Below, piece after piece: positions 8,958 through 17,688 of a DNA stretch of 64,000 nt; position 1 is the stretch's first letter; every line of letters starts with the position of its first letter. A model generated the notes under the pieces. The model saw only the letters and a program-made list of their open reading frames with translations. It searched no databases and was not told the DNA's origin. Source of the stretch: Sphingobacterium paludis. Lineage in GTDB: Bacteria; Bacteroidota; Bacteroidia; Sphingobacteriales; Sphingobacteriaceae. The position numbers were made by a program, and so were the translations under genes. The stretch spans positions 62,001 to 126,000 of the forward strand of contig NZ_SNZV01000005.1 in NCBI RefSeq assembly GCF_004364125.1. The letters run 5' to 3'.

Positions 8958-9258
8958 TTCATTACGTAGCAGGATCGCACCACCCAACAAACCCGCATCC
9001 TCTATTAACGTAGAGGATTCAAATTTGGTGTCAGTATTTACTAAATCAATAACCTAAATTGCTGTAAATCATGTGCTGCTCACCTTGTGTTTAAACATGT
9101 ATTTTTCTGAAAATTCCAAAAAAACGAAACTTCTAAAGCGCAGCGCTGTTTGTAATAATATAACCGTGCTGTACTAGCCTACAACAAGTGCGCGGGCACA
9201 GCTCGGTTAAAAACCAGTTGTAATTAGTGAAATAAAAACATGCTTATTTTTTAATTGT
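8958..9258. other. intergenic region without recognised features
   Basis: 301 bases after the copper operon. I see no TAnnTTTG box, no clear terminator hairpin with a T-run, and no credible small gene. The promoter of the GH15 gene must lie here but could not be located. Confidence 0.5.
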
Positions 9259-11085
9259 ATGAGTGGAGATCAAAGATACCAAGCGATCGCGGATTACGGG
9301 ATCATCGGAAATATGGAAACCTGCGCCTTAGTGGGCATGAATGGTTCTATCGATTTTTTATGTAGTCCACGTTTTGATTCGCCTAGCGTTTTCGCGCGTA
9401 TGCTCGATCATGATGGTGGGGGCTTTTTCCAAATCGAGCCGCAGATGGAGAATGTGACGACCAAGCAGTTGTACCTTCCAGAAACGGCCGTTTTGATCAC
9501 GCGCTTTTTTTCTGAACAAGGTATTGTAGAGATCACCGATTATATGCCGGTGCATAATGATCCGGGGCACCACTGCAACTCCATCGTTCGAAAAATCAAA
9601 TCCATTCGCGGTGATGTTACCTGCATCATGAAGCTGCAGGCACGCTTCGGTTATGCGACCGAGAAGCATACCATCAATCAACAAGAGAACACCTTTATTT
9701 TTAAAACAGCGGAGGCTGAAAACGACAATATGCGTTTGCAAGCCAGCTTCGATGTACAAATCGATGGCAACGATTTGTACGCCGAATTTGCGCTTAAAGA
9801 ATCCGAACGGGCCTTTGTCATTTTAGAGCTGGAATCCAACGGATCTACGAACTTTAACGATATATCGTATTACACCAAGCAAACCTATTTTGATACCATT
9901 GGGTTTTGGCGAAACTGGATAAACAAATCTACCTACCAAGGACGTTGGAAAGAGGTCGTGCAGCGATCGGCCATCACGCTAAAATTGCTGACCTCGGTAA
10001 AATATGGATCGGTAGTCGCTGCGGCGACGTTTGGACTGCCGGAGGAGCTCGGTGGCGATCGAAACTGGGATTATAGATACACCTGGATCCGCGATGCGGC
10101 CTTCACCATGTACGCATTCTTAAAGCTTGGTTTTGCCAGTGAAGCATCGCAATTTCTTCATTGGATCATCGAACAGGATAAAAACAGAGATCTTCATTTG
10201 CTGTATAAAATAGATGGCGAGTGGGATATGGAAGAGAAAATTTTATCGCACTTCGAGGGGTACAAGGGTTCATCGCCCATACGAATCGGTAACGAAGCGA
10301 ACAATCAGCTACAGCTTGATATCTACGGCGAACTGCTTGATACGATATTCATATACAACCAATACCATCAACCCATCACGTTTGAACTTTGGCAGATCAT
10401 CTGTAAGGAGATTGAGATCGTGATCAAGCGTTGGCAAGAGCCTGATCACGGCATCTGGGAAATACGAAACGAGAAGCATGAATTTCTACACTCCCGCTTA
10501 ATGTGTTGGGTAGCGATGGATAGGGCTATTAAAATAGGCGAGCACCGCTCGTTTCCTTTTCCGGTACAAGAATGGATCGAAACGCGTAATGCGATTTATG
10601 AAGATATCTTTGAAAACTTCTGGAACGAGGATAAGCAGGCATGGTGCCAGTTTAAAAAAGATGGAAAAGTATCAGACACGATGGATGGAAGTGTGCTTTT
10701 GATGCCGCTTTTACACTTCATCACGCCAGAAGAACCACGCTGGATAAAAACGATGGAAGCTGTAGATAAGGATTTGCGACTCGACGTATTGGTATATCGG
10801 TATAATAACCACGAAGCAGAATTGGACGGACTGGAAGGTGAAGAAGGAACGTTTACCATGTGCTCGTTCTGGTATATCGAATGTTTAGCGAAAGGAGGGC
10901 GCGTCGAAGAAGCGGTAGAAAACTTTGCGAAAATGATCGGTTATGCAAACCACCTTGGTCTTTTTGCCGAGCAGATCAGCAAGAAAGGCGAGCATTTGGG
11001 CAACTTCCCACAGGCATTCACCCATTTGGGATTGATTAGTGCAGCATTGGAATTGGATAAACAGCTATCACGCGTAGCAAAGTAA
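9259..11085 (+). CDS. glycoside hydrolase family 15 protein (glucoamylase/trehalase-like)
   Basis: 608 residues, typical for bacterial GH15. Opens with YQAIADYGIIGNMETCALV and GSIDFLCSPRFDSPSVFARMLD, the N-terminal beta-sandwich signature of this family. The catalytic (alpha/alpha)6 barrel begins near residue 250 with FGLPEELGGDRNWDYRYTWIRD, and the second acidic region is LDGLEGEEGTFTMCSFW (about 525-540). No signal peptide, so a cytoplasmic enzyme acting on alpha-glucosides is likely: trehalose or maltooligosaccharides. The choice between trehalase and glucoamylase cannot be made from sequence alone. An SDR gene follows after 33 bases and probably shares the transcript. Confidence 0.88.
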   Translation: MSGDQRYQAIADYGIIGNMETCALVGMNGSIDFLCSPRFDSPSVFARMLDHDGGGFFQIEPQMENVTTKQLYLPETAVLITRFFSEQGIVEITDYMPVHNDPGHHCNSIVRKIKSIRGDVTCIMKLQARFGYATEKHTINQQENTFIFKTAEAENDNMRLQASFDVQIDGNDLYAEFALKESERAFVILELESNGSTNFNDISYYTKQTYFDTIGFWRNWINKSTYQGRWKEVVQRSAITLKLLTSVKYGSVVAAATFGLPEELGGDRNWDYRYTWIRDAAFTMYAFLKLGFASEASQFLHWIIEQDKNRDLHLLYKIDGEWDMEEKILSHFEGYKGSSPIRIGNEANNQLQLDIYGELLDTIFIYNQYHQPITFELWQIICKEIEIVIKRWQEPDHGIWEIRNEKHEFLHSRLMCWVAMDRAIKIGEHRSFPFPVQEWIETRNAIYEDIFENFWNEDKQAWCQFKKDGKVSDTMDGSVLLMPLLHFITPEEPRWIKTMEAVDKDLRLDVLVYRYNNHEAELDGLEGEEGTFTMCSFWYIECLAKGGRVEEAVENFAKMIGYANHLGLFAEQISKKGEHLGNFPQAFTHLGLISAALELDKQLSRVAK

Positions 11086-11118
11086 AAGAATGTTTCATTT
11101 TGAATAAATAATGGAGAT

Positions 11119-11898
11119 ATGGAAAAGAAACTTTGGGGCCATGTGGCCATTGTTACAGGGGCAGGGCAGGGCATAGGCTTTGAGATCGCTCGTTTATTGA
11201 TAGAAAACGGCGCAAAGGTTGTACTTAATAGTTATCATCAAGAGTCTAATGATGAGGCTGTAGCGAAGCTGAATGCGATTATCCCGGGCTGTTGTGTTGG
11301 GTTGCCTGGTGATTCTTCCGATCGAAAGCTCATTCAGGAAATGGTCGACCTAGCTGTCAGCAATTTTGGACGACTAACGCTCACTGTAGCGAATACGGGC
11401 GTAACCATTCCGGGGGATTTTTTCAGCTATAAAGAGGAGGATTTCCAAAAGACGATGGATATCAATTTAAAAGGAACATTTTTCCTCGTGCAGGCAGCGG
11501 CGCTACAAATGCGTAAGCAACAAAATGGAGGAAGTATCGTGCTGATGTCTTCGGTAAACGGTGAGCAGGCTAATAAACACCTGGGTACGTATGCCATGAC
11601 AAAAGCTGCAATCAATATGCTCGCTAAAAATCTTGTTGTCGAACTATCGCCCTATAATATCCGCATCAACTGCGTTTCTCCAGGTGCTACTTTTACGGAA
11701 AGAACATTGGAAGACGAGCAATACGAAGAAGCATGGTCTGAAGTGACACCATTGGGTAAAGTTGCCCATCCGCGAGATATAGCCTATGCGACGAACTTTC
11801 TGCTTTCTGAAGAAGCACGACACATTACAGGTCAAAATTTGGTGGTAGACGGCGGCTGGACATCTGTCAGTCCTGCACCAGAGGGAGATACGATTTAG
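11119..11898 (+). CDS. SDR family oxidoreductase (glucose 1-dehydrogenase-like)
   Basis: 259 residues, classical short-chain dehydrogenase length. The cofactor motif is VTGAGQGIGFEIARLL near residue 12; NTG replaces the usual NNAG at about 95. The catalytic Ser is in LMSSVNG and the YxxxK motif is YAMTK near residue 157. The C-terminus has the family pattern GQNLVVDGGW. Arg/Asn at the end of beta-2 (NSYHQ) leaves NAD versus NADP unclear. The 33-base spacing to the GH15 gene and shared strand suggest co-transcription and possibly a linked step in glucose oxidation, but the substrate is not determined by sequence. Confidence 0.9.
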   Translation: MEKKLWGHVAIVTGAGQGIGFEIARLLIENGAKVVLNSYHQESNDEAVAKLNAIIPGCCVGLPGDSSDRKLIQEMVDLAVSNFGRLTLTVANTGVTIPGDFFSYKEEDFQKTMDINLKGTFFLVQAAALQMRKQQNGGSIVLMSSVNGEQANKHLGTYAMTKAAINMLAKNLVVELSPYNIRINCVSPGATFTERTLEDEQYEEAWSEVTPLGKVAHPRDIAYATNFLLSEEARHITGQNLVVDGGWTSVSPAPEGDTI

Positions 11899-11913
11899 GG
11901 GTAGTGCGTAGTT

Positions 11914-11951
11914 AGTATGTAGATAATAGTACTTAGATAATAGTACTTAGA
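11914..11951 (+). repeat. 38-base direct repeat, copy 1
   Basis: Matches the copy at 12216-12253 at 37 of 38 positions by eye. Each copy is itself built from a tandem word of about 15 bases containing TAGATAATAGTACT. Confidence 0.8.
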
Positions 11952-12215
11952 TGGCTTTGAGGCGTAGTGAGTATTGCGTAATGCGAAGGGGAAATTATCC
12001 ATGTATTGCTTCCCTCCATGATTAACGGAAAATGTCGCCTTATTTCTGTTGCGTATGTACTCATTTGCCTCTGCACTGCCCAACAGGGATGCAGCAGAAA
12101 TTCAGCGACGATTTTTTTGTTTCCTTTTTTTAGAAAAAAAAGGGAAGCCCTGTCCTGGCAAGGACGGAAAGGTGGTGGGATGGGTTTGTTATTGGGTAGT
12201 GAGTATGTTAATAAT

Positions 12216-12253
12216 AGTATGTAGATAATAGTACTTAGATAATAGTACCTAGA
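12216..12253 (+). repeat. 38-base direct repeat, copy 2
   Basis: Second copy of the repeat at 11914-11951, same orientation, one substitution near its end. The two copies bracket about 264 bases, as a duplicated target or a small non-coding element would. Confidence 0.8.
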
Positions 12254-12272
12254 CGTTAGCATAAAGATCTTA

Positions 12273-12339
12273 ACTTTTGACTTTTAACTTTTGACTTTTC
12301 ACTTTTAACTTTTCACTTTTAACTTTTGAATTTTCACTT
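12273..12339 (+). repeat. 7-base tandem repeat array (ACTTTTN)
   Basis: About nine head-to-tail copies of ACTTTT followed by a variable A, G or C; one copy reads AATTTTC. It ends 19 bases before the NTF2-like gene, so it sits in that gene's promoter or leader and copy number could change expression. Confidence 0.85.
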
Positions 12340-12358
12340 AAACAAAAACATACACACG

Positions 12359-12706
12359 ATGCAAACAAATAAAGACCTATTAATTCGTGCAAACGAGGCC
12401 GTCGCTGCGGGGCGGTACGAGGAGTTTCTATCATACTGCGATGAAGAGAGCATATGGACGTTTGTGGGAGACGAAATATTGGAAGGTAAGGATCTGATCC
12501 GGAGTTACATGGAAAAAACGTATATCGAGCCGCCCGTCTTTGACGTGGATGAACTGATTGCTGAAGGCGACTATGTAACGGCCGTCGGCAAGATTACTTT
12601 GACCGATGCCCATAAAAATAGAACAGTATATGACTATTGTGACGTTTGGCAGGTGAAACAGGGCAAATTGTTTGCACTGAAGGCTTTTGTGATCGAGAGA
12701 ACGTAA
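12359..12706 (+). CDS. NTF2-like / SnoaL-like family protein
   Basis: 115 residues from ATG 12359, preferred to the upstream in-frame ATG at 12326 because that one lies in the 7-base repeat array. The fold pattern fits the ketosteroid-isomerase-related NTF2-like family: helix LLIRANEAVAAGRYEEFLSY, then Trp-Thr-Phe-Val-Gly, GKDLIRSYM, and strands ending DVWQVKQGKLFALKAFV. Such proteins are small cytoplasmic enzymes or binding proteins with very diverse ligands, so no reaction is assigned. It is a single gene ended by a hairpin shared with the convergent gene at 12785. Confidence 0.75.
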   Translation: MQTNKDLLIRANEAVAAGRYEEFLSYCDEESIWTFVGDEILEGKDLIRSYMEKTYIEPPVFDVDELIAEGDYVTAVGKITLTDAHKNRTVYDYCDVWQVKQGKLFALKAFVIERT

Positions 12707-12730
12707 AGAGGTGCAGGATCGCACCTCTTT
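12705..12730. terminator. bidirectional hairpin terminator
   Basis: Perfect 10-bp stem AAAGAGGTGC / GCACCTCTTT with a six-base loop. It begins inside the stop codon of the NTF2-like gene and lies between two convergent genes. The A/T ends of the stem give a T-run in either direction. Confidence 0.75.
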
Positions 12731-12784
12731 AAAAGATCATATTTTCGCAAAAGACAACATCTTTTGGAAGATATTGATTCCGAA

Positions 12785-13105
12785 CTATTCGCTAATATCC
12801 AATTTTCCAATGACGGTATCGCCTTTGATGGATCTTAGATAACCTTCGTAGGCAATTTCGAGGCCTTTCAATACCAGGCCCTCGTGCTCATCACTGCTGC
12901 TGTAAGAACCAATTATCTTTTTCTGTTCGGCATCGTCACCCACTAAGGCTAATATGCAAGACTTGCTGTCCGGTAGGAAAAGCCCTACGCCGATAATTTC
13001 TTCACCGTATTTTACGAACCAGGTTTCTTCAACCTGTTCATCCACTGTATTAGGAATCTGCACATCCTGTGTGAGATCGCTTAATGCTATGTTATCAAAA
13101 TTCAT
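12785..13105 (-). CDS. hypothetical acidic protein
   Basis: 106 residues, rich in Asp/Glu, no signal peptide or membrane segment. Predicted strands around ETWFVKYGEEIIGVGLFLPD and a Ser-rich loop (GSYSSSDEHEG) suggest a small alpha/beta fold. I do not recognise the family. It is convergent with the NTF2-like gene and divergent from the phosphatase at 13272. Confidence 0.6.
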   Translation of the reverse strand: MNFDNIALSDLTQDVQIPNTVDEQVEETWFVKYGEEIIGVGLFLPDSKSCILALVGDDAEQKKIIGSYSSSDEHEGLVLKGLEIAYEGYLRSIKGDTVIGKLDISE

Positions 13106-13271
13106 CTGTGCTTACGTTTTACACCTTAAAGACGCTTTTTGGAGCATAAAGTTCTCCACGGCAATAAATTGTATTTAAAGAGTTGGTGTTATTTTCCCGG
13201 TTCAGCCTACCTCCGGTAAAATTTTCACAATTTGAAAAACTCCTATTTACCGATCGACGTTTAGTAAAGGT

Positions 13272-14033
13272 ATGGATAGAAATGACGCGCGCACCTTCGT
13301 TATGGGTGATATACACGGAGCCTACAAAGCCTTGGTACAATGTTTAGCAAAATCCCAGTTCAATTATGAGCGAGACACGCTGATTCAGTTAGGCGATATT
13401 ACCGACGGGCAAGACGAAGTCTTTGAATGTGTCGAAGAGTTGCTGAAGATTAAAAATTTAATAGCCATTAAGGGAAATCACGACGTTTGGTTCAAGAGCT
13501 TTATTGATCGGGGGCAGCATGCGCGTTCGTGGAATTTCGGCGGAATCGCAACGCTTCGATCGTACTTAAGGCATATGCAGCCTAATGGAATTTATACGGA
13601 AGAACGCGAGGGCTATAGCACCTCTCTTCGGGCAACAAGTATTCCTTATGCGCATGCGCAGTTGTTCCAAAGGCAGAAACTTTATTATATCGATGCAAAA
13701 GACCGGCTGTTTATTCACGCCGGATATGACCGGGGTATGGATTTTTATGGACAGCCTGAAGATAACTACTATTTTGACCGCTCGCTGTGGATGGATACGC
13801 TATGGGCACAAAAAGGCGAGGGTAGGGGCATGCCCCATTGGAGTAAGGAACCTTTTGACGAAATTTTTATCGGACATACATCGACAACGAAGTGGGGCGT
13901 CGACCAACCAATGACCGCATTTAACATCACGAATGTAGATACAGGAGCAGGGCATAAGGGACGTTTAACAATCATGGATGTGGACTCGAAGGAATACTGG
14001 CAATCCTCACCCATTCCTGTACTGTATCACTAG
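13272..14033 (+). CDS. PPP-type serine/threonine phosphatase / metallophosphoesterase
   Basis: 253 residues. The metallophosphoesterase motifs appear in order: GDIHGAY near residue 12, GDITDGQ near 43, KGNHDVW near 73, and a late GHTSTT near 205 with a further His in the C-terminal part. This is the bacterial PPP group (PrpA/ApaH-like), a two-metal enzyme that removes phosphate from proteins or dinucleotides. No signal peptide, so cytoplasmic. Substrate cannot be read from sequence. It stands alone. Confidence 0.88.
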   Translation: MDRNDARTFVMGDIHGAYKALVQCLAKSQFNYERDTLIQLGDITDGQDEVFECVEELLKIKNLIAIKGNHDVWFKSFIDRGQHARSWNFGGIATLRSYLRHMQPNGIYTEEREGYSTSLRATSIPYAHAQLFQRQKLYYIDAKDRLFIHAGYDRGMDFYGQPEDNYYFDRSLWMDTLWAQKGEGRGMPHWSKEPFDEIFIGHTSTTKWGVDQPMTAFNITNVDTGAGHKGRLTIMDVDSKEYWQSSPIPVLYH

Positions 14034-14295
14034 ATTGTGGACGGAGAGTCTTTCGCGGTTTGTTTATGTCGATCTTGCTCATAAAAATTGCTGTTAACAT
14101 TGCTTAAATGTTAACAAATGTTAATTGTAACTTTTTTAAGATACAGCAAAACCGGTTTAAAAAGTGCTTCAGTAGTGATTTTTTCAAGTTTAACAAATAT
14201 TTAACAACAAGAATGTTACAAATGACAAACTATACGCTGTACATTTACGTTAAATAAGAGTTAATAGTTAATGGTTTTATTAAATATAAAATATC

Positions 14296-15198
14296 ATGAA
14301 AAAATTAATCATCTTCAATCTACTTCTGGCAGCTGGTACAACACTCGTAGCCCATTCCAATGTTGCCAATCAAAAAACAGCTAGATTTTCAATGACTACA
14401 GATTCTGCAATGTTCGCTAACACGCAAGACTCGCTATTCGCTGACAGCGTAGACTCGGCAGCCTTTGCTTACCATAAGGATTCTCTATTCGCCAATGGTC
14501 TGGATTCAGCGACCTTCGCTTATGCGACGGACTCTTTATTGGCAGATAGTGTAGACTCCGCGGCCTATGCTTACCATACGGATTCGTTATTTGCTAACGG
14601 TTTGGATTCAGCGACATTTGCGTATGCAACAGACTCTTTATTGGCAGATAGCGTAGACTCCGCTGCATTTGCTTATGCGACAGATTCACTATTCGCCAGC
14701 GGCTTAGATTCAGCGGCATTCGCGTATGCAACAGACTCGGTTTTAACTGATAGCGTAGACTCGGCAGCCTATGCTTACAATACGGATTCGTTATTTGCTA
14801 ACGGTTTGGATTCAGCGACATTCGCGTATGCAACAGACTCGGTTGTAACTGACAGTGTAGACTCGGCAGCCTATGCTTACCATACAGATTCACTATTCGC
14901 CAACGGTTTGGATTCGGCTACGTTTGCGTATGCAACAGACTCTTTGATGGCTGATAGTGTAGACTCGGCAGCCTATGCTTACCATACGGATTCGTTATTT
15001 GCTAACGGTTTGGATTCAGCGACATTTGCGTATACAACAGACTCCTTAATGGCTGATAGCGTAGACGCCGCAGCACTTGTTTCCGCAAAAAAAGTGCATA
15101 GCCACAGCGCTGAAAGTACCGTACATGATGTAGACTCAGCGGTAACTCTTGCGATAGATCCTGCTTATATCCGGGAGCAAGATGCCCAGAATAGCTAA
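14296..15198 (+). CDS. secreted 17-residue tandem-repeat protein of unknown function
   Basis: 300 residues. Signal peptide at 1-20 (Leu-Val-Ala-His). Residues 45-265 are thirteen back-to-back 17-residue units, and two unit types alternate, giving a 34-residue super-repeat: one type reads DSLFANGLDSATFAYAT and the other DSLLADSVDSAAYAYHT. Asp-Ser recurs every 8-9 residues, which would suit a beta-solenoid or a calcium-binding surface; no cysteine and no sorting signal is seen. The last about 35 residues are non-repetitive. I recognise no family. A possible -7 box, TACATTTA at 14240-14247, is one base off consensus. A strong terminator follows at 15238. Confidence 0.8.
   Translation: MKKLIIFNLLLAAGTTLVAHSNVANQKTARFSMTTDSAMFANTQDSLFADSVDSAAFAYHKDSLFANGLDSATFAYATDSLLADSVDSAAYAYHTDSLFANGLDSATFAYATDSLLADSVDSAAFAYATDSLFASGLDSAAFAYATDSVLTDSVDSAAYAYNTDSLFANGLDSATFAYATDSVVTDSVDSAAYAYHTDSLFANGLDSATFAYATDSLMADSVDSAAYAYHTDSLFANGLDSATFAYTTDSLMADSVDAAALVSAKKVHSHSAESTVHDVDSAVTLAIDPAYIREQDAQNS
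14428..15090 (+). repeat. 51/102-base coding tandem repeat
   Basis: Thirteen 51-base units coding for the 17-residue repeats. Neighbouring units differ at synonymous and a few non-synonymous sites, whereas units two apart are closer, so the recent unit of duplication appears to be 102 bases. Confidence 0.85.
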
Positions 15199-15237
15199 GA
15201 CGACTGTAGGATATCTGATAAAATATCGATATTTTTT

Positions 15238-15274
15238 GAAAGAGGCTGTATGATTAAATCATGCAGCCTCTTTC
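15238..15274 (+). terminator. long hairpin terminator
   Basis: 17-bp stem (GAAAGAGGCTGTATGAT with ATCATGCAGCCTCTTTC, one G-T wobble) and a three-base loop, 40 bases after the repeat-protein stop and before the convergent acetyltransferase gene. The downstream T-run is short, so some of its activity may be from stem strength. Confidence 0.7.
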
Positions 15275-15330
15275 ACTATTTCCCATATTGATTAATTTTT
15301 ATATGTCCGGCCTTCACTTACAGGCTGATA

Positions 15331-15675
15331 TCAATGGTCATTGCCGGAATAAATCCACATAGGTGCTGTTTTTCCAGCCCTTGTAAAGCCTACCTTTTCG
15401 TAAAAGCCAATCGACTCCGCATCAGCAGTAAGCATCTGCATATGGAAATCCTTATATTTTTCTTGTAATAATACCATAATTTGTTTGCCTATACCTTTCC
15501 CTTGAAAAGCTGGCAGAAGCAAAAGATGCGGGTAATAAACGACTAAATAACCATCAGAAATAGCATTTCCAAGACCTATTAGCTCATTACCATGCCAGGC
15601 AGTTATTAAGAAAGATCCTGCTGCATTTTCCAGCAAACAGGAAATGGTAAACATCAAACTATTCGGGCTCCGCAC
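15331..15675 (-). CDS. GNAT family acetyltransferase, apparently short at the N-terminus
   Basis: 114 residues from a GTG at 15675; a TAA lies two codons upstream. The acetyl-CoA binding motif (PAFQGKGIGKQIM, about 55-67) and the C-terminal ADAESIGFYEKVGF are intact. Family members are typically 135-150 residues and begin with a helix-strand segment before the equivalent of FLITAWHGNELIG; here most of that is missing. The thioesterase gene starts divergently only 38 bases away, leaving no room for it. It may be a truncated but expressed protein or a decaying gene. Substrate unknown. Confidence 0.65.
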   Translation of the reverse strand: MRSPNSLMFTISCLLENAAGSFLITAWHGNELIGLGNAISDGYLVVYYPHLLLLPAFQGKGIGKQIMVLLQEKYKDFHMQMLTADAESIGFYEKVGFTRAGKTAPMWIYSGNDH

Positions 15676-15713
15676 TTGTTACTAGTATAAAATGATAACA
15701 CAGCGCAGAAACT

Positions 15714-16178
15714 ATGAATACACCCTTAGTATTTCAATTTATCTCTGAGCCTTCTGACGTTAACTACGGCGGAAAGGTGCACGGAGGAAGTGTCATGAAA
15801 TGGATTGACCAAGCAGGCTATGCTTGCGCTAGTACTTGGAGCAGTCGATATTGCGTAACGGTTTATGTGGGGGGGATCCGCTTTTATCAGCCCATCAAAA
15901 TTGGGCAAATCGTCAAGGTCGAAGCGCATGTGATCTATACCGGGTCGACGAGCATGCACATCGCAATAGACGTTTTTGCGCGTGACTTGAAAAGTCCTGC
16001 ATTTGAAAAGAAAACGCATTGCATCATTGTTTTCGTAGCGATGGATGATGAGAATAAGCCCGCCTTAGTTCCCAAATGGATTCCGGTTACGGAAGAAGAA
16101 AAGCAGCAAGAAGAGTACGCCAAAAGATTGATGGTGCACCGGAAGCAAATCGAAGAGGAAATGAAGCCGTTTTTGTGA
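15714..16178 (+). CDS. acyl-CoA thioesterase, hotdog fold (YciA/ACOT type)
   Basis: 154 residues. The hotdog signature is clear: DVNYGGKVHGGSVMKWIDQAGYACA (about 12-36) contains the catalytic-type Asn/Asp region, followed by the strand pattern GGIRFYQPIKIGQIVKVEAHV. The tail is a charged helix (EEEKQQEEYAKRL). These cytoplasmic enzymes hydrolyse acyl-CoA to free acid and CoA, with broad chain length. Single gene, divergent from the acetyltransferase. Confidence 0.88.
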   Translation: MNTPLVFQFISEPSDVNYGGKVHGGSVMKWIDQAGYACASTWSSRYCVTVYVGGIRFYQPIKIGQIVKVEAHVIYTGSTSMHIAIDVFARDLKSPAFEKKTHCIIVFVAMDDENKPALVPKWIPVTEEEKQQEEYAKRLMVHRKQIEEEMKPFL

Positions 16179-16391
16179 TAGCGACTGCATGATTTTTTCT
16201 GGAAAATTAACAATGGGGGGTGGCTGTCGTAGTGAGGCAGCGAGGCGTGCGTGGATGTCGTATAACTGGCGAGATGCCTGGCGGATGAAATAGTGAATCG
16301 GTATAGGCGGAGCAGTACGTCAATACATGCCCCGCATTAAGTCCTGTTGTGTTGTGGTGGTTTTTACACGTTGTTTTTCATTGGAACGGTA

Positions 16392-16907
16392 TTATGCACT
16401 TTTCTTATACGTTGCCAAATGTTTTTGTAAAATCTTCTTCGAATGGTGAATGCGTGTTTTGATCGTTCCTTCTGGCATATCGAAGTGTTCGGCTAACTCC
16501 TTGTATTTAAATCCATCTACATACATCGAGAAAATTTCGTAATTCTCACTGGAAAGTTTACTCATCGCGAACTGGATATCGCCCATTGTAAATTTGCCTT
16601 CTACATTGTTACGAGCGAATGGCTCGGTACAACCTTGATCGCGAAGTTCTGCAATCTGCGCATTTTCATATTGTGACCTTTTCTGTTTCCTGCGGTAGTT
16701 ATTAATGTACAGGTTTTTCATGATCACATACAACCAAGAAAGCAACTTTGGATTGTTGGTATATTCATCAGCATATTTTACCGATTTGATAAGGGTCTCT
16801 TGCACTAAGTCTTCTACATCATCCGGATCACTGGTGAATTTGTAAGCAAAATTTGTTAAAATGGATCTGCTGTCTTCAATTTGTCTGTTAAGTTGTAAAC
16901 TGTTCAT
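16392..16907 (-). CDS. ECF-type RNA polymerase sigma factor
   Basis: 171 residues. Region 2 spans about 15-75 (DPDDVEDLVQETLIKSVKYADEYTNN, then SWLYVIMKNLYINNYRR) and region 4 about 115-165 (DGFKYKELAEHFDMPEGTIK followed by a KTRIHHSKKILQKHL recognition helix). It directs RNA polymerase to an unknown regulon. No anti-sigma (FecR-like) gene is adjacent, which is unusual for TonB-linked ECF factors; many Bacteroidota sigma factors of this length act alone in stress or envelope control. The gene stands alone on the minus strand. Confidence 0.9.
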   Translation of the reverse strand: MNSLQLNRQIEDSRSILTNFAYKFTSDPDDVEDLVQETLIKSVKYADEYTNNPKLLSWLYVIMKNLYINNYRRKQKRSQYENAQIAELRDQGCTEPFARNNVEGKFTMGDIQFAMSKLSSENYEIFSMYVDGFKYKELAEHFDMPEGTIKTRIHHSKKILQKHLATYKKSA

Positions 16908-17688
16908 AACGCTCCGTTTTTATGTTTAAGAATGATATACTGTTTAAAGCAATAAGGGTGCTATTTTATGCGAAAAAACTGGCATAGCAACCGCTGAAAC
17001 CAGATTTAAAAAAAATACCTATTGCTTAGGTATATTATCCAAAGGCGCATAACAGGGCGAAATGATGCCTAATCAGTGATAAATTCGGTTGCATGATGAA
17101 TAGGGCGGATGATCGAAAAAGTATTTACTTTATCCAAATGGGTATTTATTTTTTCTACTGCCGGCTCGAAATAGATGACTCGTATGCAGTACGGGTATGC
17201 TGAAGTGTACAGAATTTTATGGTTCTGAGGTTGAACGGGTGACTGAACGTTCCTTTGTAACAGCATGTCGCGCCTTATATAGAGTAGAAAACCTACTTAC
17301 ATGCATAGACGGACTACGTTCACTAGGCAACTGTACCGTATTGAAGCGTACGGCGAGAGATAAGCTTGAGCAAAATACTGATCAGCAGTGCATCGCTTCT
17401 GTGCAAAATAGCACGTACAGATCCTCATAGTAAAGAAAGTAATCGGGAAACTATTTTTTTTACCAACAAAACCAGTTTTTTTGGCAATTAAGCCTCTTTT
17501 TTAAAGTAAAATATTTCAATAAAATTATAAATTCAAATTTTCTTTCTTAAAATTACTTTTGGAAGAAATATATTTTTATCTTTGATAAGACTCTATGTCA
17601 TAGGTTTAACAGTTGTTTTGTTGGTTTTAGATGTGGCCACATCATAAACTAACCAAATTTTATTAATTGACGACATAAAAATTAAACT
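16908..17688. other. long AT-rich intergenic region
   Basis: 781 bases between the sigma factor gene and the astacin-like gene. Small frames here (for example 17069-17266 minus and 17197-17430 plus) overlap one another and have no signal, motif or family look. The only feature I can support is the -7 box at 17577. The last 250 bases are strongly A/T-rich, as expected for a leader region. Confidence 0.55.
17577..17584 (+). promoter_or_regulatory. Bacteroidota -7 box (TATCTTTG) for the astacin-like gene
   Basis: Exact match to TAnnTTTG, about 105 bases upstream of ATG 17689. A TTTTG at 17557-17561 is present but only 15 bases upstream, shorter than the usual spacing, so the -33 element is uncertain. 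The predicted leader is about 95 bases. Confidence 0.5.

Larger units (their letters stand above)
11899..12358. other. repeat-rich intergenic segment
   Basis: 460 bases without a convincing gene. It holds two 38-base direct repeats (11914-11951 and 12216-12253), about 265 bases of unrelated sequence between them with an A/T-run inverted pair near 12120-12145, and a 7-base tandem array just before the next gene. Short open frames in this stretch lack family resemblance and cross the repeats. Confidence 0.6.

Noticed and set aside
12006..12224. 72-residue plus-strand frame and overlapping 109-residue minus-strand frame within the repeat segment
   Set aside because: Both run through the 38-base repeats and homopolymer runs, and have no signal, motif or codon pattern of a gene.
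17069..17430. small frames in the long gap upstream of the astacin-like gene
   Set aside because: They overlap each other on opposite strands and show no recognisable motif.
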